A stretch of DNA of 64,000 bases from Acheta domesticus. Its lineage: Eukaryota; Arthropoda; Insecta; Orthoptera; Gryllidae. The notes below the pieces were generated by a model. That model had not been told where the DNA came from and did no database searches. It saw only the letters and a program-made list of their open reading frames with translations. How positions within the stretch are numbered: position 1 is the first letter of the stretch; each line of letters opens with the position of its first letter. The position numbers and the translations under genes were made by a program. Shown in pieces: positions 57,666 to 64,000 of this stretch. Location of the stretch: NCBI GenBank assembly GCA_031308135.1, contig JAHLJT010009436.1, forward strand, positions 161,422,885 through 161,486,884, given 5' to 3'.

Positions 57666-58800
57666 CGATTTAGTGGCGGATGTGTCAATTACCAGTTCGC
57701 AACGAGTGGAGAGGTGCGATGAAGAACGGGCAATTTGTGCGTGCTACGTTGCGCATCCTAGAAGACTGAGACTAGCAAATCACTCATTAGTCTGATGTTG
57801 GTCATTGCCAGCTGGGACCGAAAACTCTCCGCCGGAAGGTTCTCGAACCGAGGACTTCCTGGCTCAGTTATGAAGCTTCAGTTACGGTCTCGCAAGTTAC
57901 GTGGTCGTGTTAATGTCGCTCTTTGACACGATTTATTTTTAATACCTTATTTTGTGATATTTGACTCCAGCATACAATTCAACACGAAGAATTACCGGCC
58001 GAAAACGTGGTTGCGTAGAATTCGGAAAAACTGTGAAGGAAGCAATTATGACCGACAGTGAAATACGTCATTTCCGAAAGAATGCGATTTTTTATGTTCT
58101 TAAATGCATTCCATTCTGAAGGAGTGCCCGTGATTATCGACCTTTATCGTATTACATCATGTTTAATCTGAATAGCATGGATCCGGTTACAGGTAGCTTC
58201 GGTTATCGAGGACACGTTTGTTTTTTAACCCAGGGCGTTTCTATGTACCGGCACGTATTCGCCATTACGGCGATGTAACGGTGGGCGTGGTGGGCCAATA
58301 GCAGCAGGAAAGACGGGTTTTGTTGTCAAGTTGGCTGCCCAACCCTCTTTTGTGTTTATTTGTGCGCTAGAGTGCTCAGCGTTGATAGGGATGGTTAAAA
58401 ATAACGAGTGAACAACCTAATAGATTACTTAGCGCTATTTCAGTTGGTGCTGAAAGTGGAGTCTGTACTGCAGAATAATTTGAATTTTTTTAAAACAACA
58501 GTGTTAACTTGAATGGGATAACAAATAATTAATTTGTGATTGAAATGCCTCTTGTGATGTTGGATCGTGGAATTATTTTCTAATAAAAGTAGATATTTAT
58601 TTGTTTTTCGACTGCAAGTCTTTCCAAAAATAAAATCTTTAGTGGTTATTAGATGATACAGAATATTAGTAAATTAATTTGAAGGCAGAAAATATCAGCT
58701 TGTGTGACCTTTATTATTAGGGCCTTAACCTTTGCTATCTTTATACATGTCATGTAAAACATTTTCCTAGTCTCCTTGGAATTGTACTCTTCACACTCTA
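57666..58800. other. intergenic DNA with a second B-box-like match
   Basis: On the - strand, CCTCGGTTCGAGAACC lies at 57864-57849 and may be part of another SINE head (57770-57900). It is AT-rich with nothing else recognised. Confidence 0.4.
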
Positions 58801-58819
58801 CACTCAGAAGTAGGCTTCT

Positions 58820-59290
58820 ATGCTTCAACACCAGGCCCTCAATGTTCAACGCTTGAAACGCCAGATGACACGCTTGCAGGCTTGGGAGAGTGACCTCTCG
58901 GAATCAGCTGAACCTGAGCCTCATGGGACCATCACACACTAACGGCAAAGGTCAACCATGTGGTTCACCAGGAAAGTCTCTCCGCACTGAGCCGAATCAG
59001 GGATTCCATTAGGGATTGCATTGATGTTGGTAGCGACCAGATCACTGGGAAACAAGAAACAACACTTCCAGCATCTGTTAAGAATGTGGCGAGCACGCAA
59101 TTTACTTTGCTGCAACTCATACTACCAACATAATTCCTGTTGCTACCACTCTCACCAGCAAGGTTGCACTGCAATTCGAGATCAGGGACTTTGTGTACCA
59201 ACATCCTCGACCGATACACCAAATTCTATCCTTCCCGACAGTTGGTTCAAATTCCATTCTTTCATCGGCCAGTGTGATGAAGACTCGCAT
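58820..59290 (+). pseudogene. possible decayed coding remnant, unidentified
   Basis: Three successive frames, each interrupted by a stop, give protein-like text when read across -1-type shifts. First ATG 58820 to TAA 58942 includes NVQRLKRQMTRLQAW. Next is about 58948-59133, including SLSALSRIRDSIRDCID. Then from about 59115 comes VALQFEIRDFVYQHP. A pyrimidine-rich acceptor-like CACACTCTACACTCAG precedes the first. I recognise no family. It may be a retropseudogene, a transposon gag-like remnant or chance. Confidence 0.25.
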
Positions 59291-59339
59291 CTGCTCGTGA
59301 CACCGTCGCCTCCCCCTTTCCTTTTGCACAATGCGCCAG

Positions 59340-59690
59340 CGACGCCGATCCCGTTTCTCGCGCACGGGACCACTGTGCCCGCTGCCCGCGTTCCGGCGTG
59401 CGTTGTCCGGCGCGGGGCGGGGTGGAGCGGCGCGCTTATCGACTGGCGGGCGCCCTCGTTAGCAGTGCCTCCGTCCTCGCCCGCGCCCCGCCCGCGCCGC
59501 GCCCCGCCCCCGCCCTCGCCCCCGCGGGAACAGGGGGTCGCCCTGCTTGGATAAAATATCCGCCCACCGCCGCCGCCAGCGGTGCAAAGAGAAGTTTCGA
59601 GACTCTCCGTCCCTTTTCTTCGACCGCGCCCGAACCCTTCCAGCGCCGCCTCTGCGGTAAGGCCGCTCTATGAGGGTTCCTACGCGGCGC
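59340..59690. other. CpG-rich islet
   Basis: CGCCCGCGCCCCGCCC runs and GGCGCGGGGCGG. The 177-residue frame reaching into it from 59021 is low complexity at its end. Confidence 0.55.
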
Positions 59691-60260
59691 GGGTGCGCAT
59701 CCTGTGGGAGGACCGTGGGAAGAGACGAATCGCTCTTTGAAGCCTCGTTTTCACTCCAGATGTCACGTTTTCACACGTTGGACACTTCACGTCTTCACGT
59801 TGCGATGCGTCTTATCACTTCATTTGGTGTTTTAAATAGACCATTTCATTTGGTTTTTTAAAAATATTGCTATCAAAGGTGGCTTCACGTATCCCAGCTG
59901 TTGATTTTCTCCATTACGGCCATTATGTGCAATCCATTAATCATCGGTTACAATTGTTTAACTGAGTTTCCTTCAGCTCCCAAGGAAGTTGACTAAGGCG
60001 TAATACGGGGCACACCCTGCGGAGAATATCGTCCCCCGGATGCCCGCTTGGTGCCACTTTCCGACGCGAGGTCACTGTTAGGCCCTTCTCGGAAACTCAC
60101 TTTCACTTCGTTTATATTATTAATTACGGGGATCTTGATGCCACCTTCGTATGAATAATTTTTCTTTCGAGAATGCTAGTTTCCTCGGAATTTCTGTCAA
60201 ACACATTCTCTTATTTCATTCACGGAAGTCATTAGTGTATCAAAATGATGAAACCTATTG
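59691..60260. other. intergenic DNA, no gene seen
   Basis: Possible upstream part of the LINE, but no endonuclease motif is visible. Confidence 0.35.
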
Positions 60261-60843
60261 AAATGTTTTGTAGATGTTTCGAAGACTTTTGATGCCATTG
60301 ATTTCAACATTATGATTTTCAAATTACCTTCATATGGAATTCGTGGTATTGCCCTAGATTGTATATCCTCGAAACTTAAACGTCGATAATGGCAGGAAAT
60401 ATTATTTACTCATCTTTCCAAACCTTTGTCAATTGAGCATGGAGTTCCGCAGTGTTTGATCTTAGGCCGTATATCTTTCTTTTATACATAAAGTATGTCG
60501 TCCATGAGACACAGAAAATCAATTATGTTTGCTGATTCGAATGTTATTTGCAAAAAAGAAAGAATAAAGTACGATTTCAGATGTTTTAAATTGGTTTCGT
60601 AATAACAAACTAATAGTAAAAGAAGAAAAAACTGTTACATTGCAGTTTTGCATTTCAAACAGGCATACTAAAAGTCAGATTTGTAGTTCATTTACCGACG
60701 AACAGCAGTTTTCTGAAATTCGTGAGGGAAAATGTCTAGCTTACTCAGTGTGCATGCTACTTGTAGTAAAACCATTGGTTTTGTTCAGTACATTTGCTGT
60801 TTGCAGGCCATTAGTGGATGCTATGCTAAGGAAGAAACTATGA
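60261..60843 (+). pseudogene. non-LTR retrotransposon reverse transcriptase remnant (Jockey/CR1-like)
   Basis: One frame from 60261 reads CFVDVSKTFDAIDFN, then YGIRGIALD, a stop, SKPLSIEHGVPQ (GVPQ at 60441-60452), ILGRISFFYT, a stop, and FADS at 60529-60540 in place of FADD. After a frameshift near 60590 it continues WFRNNKLIVKEEKTVTLQFC. This is the ordered set of RT motifs of the Jockey/CR1 group. Loss of the second catalytic Asp, the stops and the frameshift show it is dead. Endonuclease and 3' end are not found. Confidence 0.9.
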
Positions 60844-61614
60844 CTATCGAGGTACATAGTATGTTAAGCATGACTCTCCATCTTTCATGAGTTCGATGGT
60901 TGCCATTACTGATGATATGTCAATGAACTTCCTAATGATTCATTTCCGTTTAATTGGAATTAAAGGGTCTTTATGCCTGTAATTTGTGTGTTGACTGGAA
61001 AATATGGTCAAAGATCATGATAATCACTATCTTGAACGTCGGATCAGTACTGCATGTACTATCTGTATTTGTCAGAGCCGAAGACGAATGGTTCGAGAAC
61101 TCTTGGGGTGTGAGGGAGTTGATAAAAAATTAGGCCCTCCCTAAGCTGATTGACAAAGCACAAGATTTTTAAGTTGTAAAGTAGGTTTTTACCTTGTGGG
61201 TGTGAAGTGCAGTTAAGACCAACTGCACTCAGTTGTCTCAGAGTGCAGTTAAGACCAACCGCCTTTCTTAGTTTCATAAAGTTTAAATTTCTGAGACATT
61301 GGAACCTTCGTGCTATTCTGTGAAGTAGTCTTAAGAGCGCTTTGATTCACGAGTATGATTGTGTTAGTACAAGATTGTCTCAAAAAGATTCGTCGCTATT
61401 TCAAAAGGAGTGGAGGGAGATAGAACGTTAATTCTTGTCGTTCATCTCTTCGAATATTTTGCCTCAGGTGTAAATAATCGTATTGCCGATTTTATATTGT
61501 TCCTAGGTGTTGATTGTATATTGCTATTGAAATTCATTATTTGGATTAATTTTGTTTTCCAAAGTCCGACTTAGGATTTCAGTGTGATACATTCCATTCT
61601 ATTTCTTCTAGATG

Positions 61615-61615
<1 letters not shown>
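60844..61615. other. AT-rich intergenic DNA with a small repeat
   Basis: AGTGCAGTTAAGACCAAC occurs at 61206-61223 and 61242-61259. The first copy is part of a hairpin, GTGCAGTT/AACTGCAC (61207-61228). It may include decayed LINE 3' sequence. Confidence 0.45.

Positions 61616-61685
<70 letters not shown>
61616..61685. repeat. (TA)n microsatellite
   Basis: About 35 uninterrupted TA units. Open frames through it read Ile-Tyr repeats and are artefacts. Confidence 0.97.
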
Positions 61686-61687
<2 letters not shown>

Positions 61688-61849
61688 GAAAACCCGGCAC
61701 ACGTTGTTCTGCCCTTCGTCCCCCTCTTTCCCCTTCCAACTCCCTTTCTCACCGTCTCTCCCTCCCTCACCCTGTCCCTGTCTATTTGTCTCTGTGTGTC
61801 TGTCTCTGCCGCTCTCTGTGCCTCTCATTCACATTTACTTGCAGATTCT

Positions 61850-62185
61850 GTACGTCTCTGAGCAGGTGAGGTAATATCGGGATGCGCCGGACCAGAAAAA
61901 CTTTTGGTTTTTTAAGGTCCTAGAACGCCTCGTTTAGGAGTTATGTAACGGTATAGATTCAAAATGCTGCCGAGTGTGTTGCAGGTTGCATTTGACGTGA
62001 ATATGTAGTGGATATGTAGTGAATATGTAGCGCTTTGTGGTGGAGTTACAACAGAATTCACAACACATAAAAACCTTGTAGGTGAAAAAAACACGCATAA
62101 GTTCCAACTTTCATGGAGATCGGTCCAACAGTGTCAGAGGTTTGCTCTTATATACATACCAACATCCTGTTTTATTTATATAGAT
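61850..62185 (+). repeat. dispersed repeat family R3, copy c (partial)
   Basis: It shares CTAGAACGC, CTCGTTTAGGAGTT, AACGGTATAGATTCAAA and TGAATATGTA with the copies at 5430 and 23316. It then runs to a distinctive 3' end with GATCGGTCCAACAGTGTCAG and TATTTATATAGATTTTA. From memory, the GATCGGTCCA...TATATAGATT end is typical of a repeat class spread across arthropods. Its class is not settled. Confidence 0.7.
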
Positions 62186-63406
62186 TTTACATGACTTTGA
62201 GTAAAATAACTTTGTCACGTTGTTCCCTGCACTTTATGAATGATATTCACGCGTAGGTTTCTCTGTTTCAGATTTCATGTGACGCGTCTTGGGGACACGC
62301 GCGTCCCTATTCTACCACCGCGTAGGTGCCGCTTCGACCGGTAGCTGTCGGCGAGGGCTTCAGAGGCGATCAGGTAAGAGACTGTACACTGCAGTTTGGA
62401 GCGGGGTGAAGGGCGCAAGGACTGCATTTGTTTTGTTTTTAGATTCTCCAAAACTTCCTTTACTCTAGGAGTGCCATCGGAATCGCAGGAAATAAAACGA
62501 AAGTATACTATTTGAGAGAATGTGGGAGAATTCGACCTCATTTACGTTTTACTATGAATCGATTTTCCGATGCCTGTTACGAGTATTGTCTCCGCAATGG
62601 CTTTCTACCGCACTGACATATCGACTTGGATGTTTTATCCAATGGTTAACACACACATCCAAAACTTATTGAAAAAGATAGCCCATCCAAACCTTTGGAT
62701 GCTACATCTAAACATTAACTGACCTTACGACATTTGGAAGAACCTTTGGAAAAAGGATTTGGAAATTTGGAATTTTTGGAAATTCCATTGGAAACATTTG
62801 GAAATTCCTTTGGAAAAAGGATCCTAAAAATTTAATATTTTGAATTAAGCATTTGGATAGTGGATCCAAATTAAATAGGTAACAGTTTGATGTAGTACTA
62901 TGCATGTTTGATTGCTGGAAGCATATTAGCTTGTTAATGTGAAACTAGGTTTTGGAATCTACAGTCAGGAAATATTCATTAATTTTTTTTACTATTTTCT
63001 TTAATAATAGTTTAACATAGCAACAACATAACACCAACACAATACGACATGAGACTCGCAAAGAGCAGTATTTTATGTGTACGCCCAAATACAATTATTC
63101 ATTACTTTAGAAACGATATTTTGAGAAGAGAAATTGATAGCAAGATTATTTACAAAATAACTAATTTCAGATTTCATCATTTTTAGTTTCGTGCAGTCAC
63201 TGAATTTTAATTCATCATCCTTGCTTTTTCTGTGAGCAAAAATGAGTAGTACGTTATGGAAAACATTAAGAACCACGTTATGGAGTGTTATGTCAACGGC
63301 AGTTTTCGTATATTTGTATTTCTTGAAAATTATTCTATCGTAATAAAAAAAATGTGTTAAAAATATTTCATATTTTATATTAACACCACATGATTCTGAA
63401 CATTCA
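62186..63406. other. AT-rich intergenic DNA, no gene seen
   Basis: Contains the TTGGAA-rich stretch listed separately. The - strand frame 63073-63447 has no motif. Confidence 0.4.
62725..62835. repeat. TTGGAA-rich low-complexity tract
   Basis: TTTGGAA or TTGGAAA recurs about ten times in 110 bases with irregular spacing. Confidence 0.8.
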
Positions 63407-63960
63407 GACCGACTTAGGTGGGTGATGTCGCTGCAAGTGCTTCTCACCGGGAGGTCCTTAGGTTCGAGTCCCGACGGTGGCAGGATTTTCAGCTAGGCTT
63501 GTCAGCTAGGTCGAGTTCAGAGTTTGTTTCGAAGAGAATTCTAGTGGCCGGCTGGTCTCATGGGTAGTTTTCCGTGGTTTATCCGATCAACACTAGGCGA
63601 ATGCTGGACCAGTACCCTAGCAAACGGGGCACGGACCGCACGCGATCTTCCCTTCCTCTTCCTTGTCCTATCCTCACTCCTTACACACACACGTACACTA
63701 ACATGCGCTACACTACAACACACGCCGCGAGACCGGTCGAAAGCTTAGAGCTTGCCCCGGCTGAGGCAGTGCCCCACTGGTGGGAGGTTCTTGGTTAGGG
63801 AACTTCGACGGTAGGTCGACGCCGGATCTACCATCCAGCGGCGTAGTCCGCAGCCACCTCCCGAAGAAAACATGTACTGCACTTACGGGACTAGTGACCT
63901 TACCCGTTAACACTCCTGGAAACACTAACAGTCGATCGATCGATCAATCAATCAAGCCGG
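63407..63960 (+). mobile_element. SINE-1 copy I, near full length
   Basis: A perfect B box GGTTCGAGTCC is at 63461-63471, and the A box region is decayed. The body follows the + order through GAATTCTAGTGGCCGGCTGG, CGATCAACACTAGGCGAATG, GCACGGACCGCACGCGATCT and GTGCCCCACTGGTGGGAGG. It ends in GATCGATCGATCAATCAATC, the family tail. Confidence 0.92.
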
Positions 63961-64000
63961 ATCTCATCATTCAACTGGGAAAGATCGCCGCACGTCTCGA

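Noticed and set aside
61584..61874. Ile-Tyr repeat frame
   Set aside because: Translation of the (TA)n microsatellite.

Overview
This window reads as a gene desert from a large, transposon-rich arthropod genome, most likely an insect. The evidence is its composition (AT-rich sequence broken by short CpG-rich islets), many tRNA-derived SINEs, a mariner deletion derivative, several inverted-repeat MITEs, decayed non-LTR retrotransposon pieces and solo LTRs. One MITE (2835-2989) belongs to a type I remember as widespread in insects. The order cannot be settled by eye. I found no intact protein-coding gene, no functional tRNA, rRNA or snRNA gene and no CRISPR array. Nearly all longer open frames lie in C/G-rich low-complexity DNA where stop codons are rare.

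Layout. The dominant repeat is a ~550 bp tRNA-derived SINE, here called SINE-1, with nine copies on both strands (3131, 8284, 12611, 16926, 28383, 42373, 47362, 49677 and 63407), together about 4.3 kb or nearly 7% of the window. Two copies keep clear target-site duplications. Four other tRNA-headed SINE-like units lie at 13482, 34476, 35466 and 57311. DNA transposon remnants are: a mariner deletion derivative with TA duplications (4589-5256), a palindromic MITE family in two copies (6202 and 49059), a PIF/Harbinger-like MITE with TTA duplications (40679-40920), a hAT-like element with 8-bp duplications nested inside an LTR (51450-52127), a MITE packed with AATCAGTG motifs (55588-55965), and TIR elements at 2835 and 56577. 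A foldback at 27790-27964 carries hammerhead-ribozyme-like sequence in both arms. Retrotransposon remains are two LTR copies (37984 and 51425), a reverse-transcriptase pseudogene (60261-60843) and a LINE 3' end (18446-18655). Two further families of unknown class have several copies: one with GGAC repeats, a 24-bp-arm hairpin and a ~300 bp tandem array (14271 and 20051-21800), and one at 5430, 23316 and 61850.

About thirty GC/CpG-rich islets of 0.1-0.8 kb are scattered every 1-3 kb. None has a convincing gene attached. They may be unmethylated promoter-like islands, GC-biased conversion hotspots or fragments of dispersed repeats; two of them share a 33 bp core. They are the least explained part of the window.

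No gene pathway can be reconstructed. The sequence records repeated insertion, nesting and decay, with SINE-1 scattering proto-microsatellites and Pol III promoter boxes.
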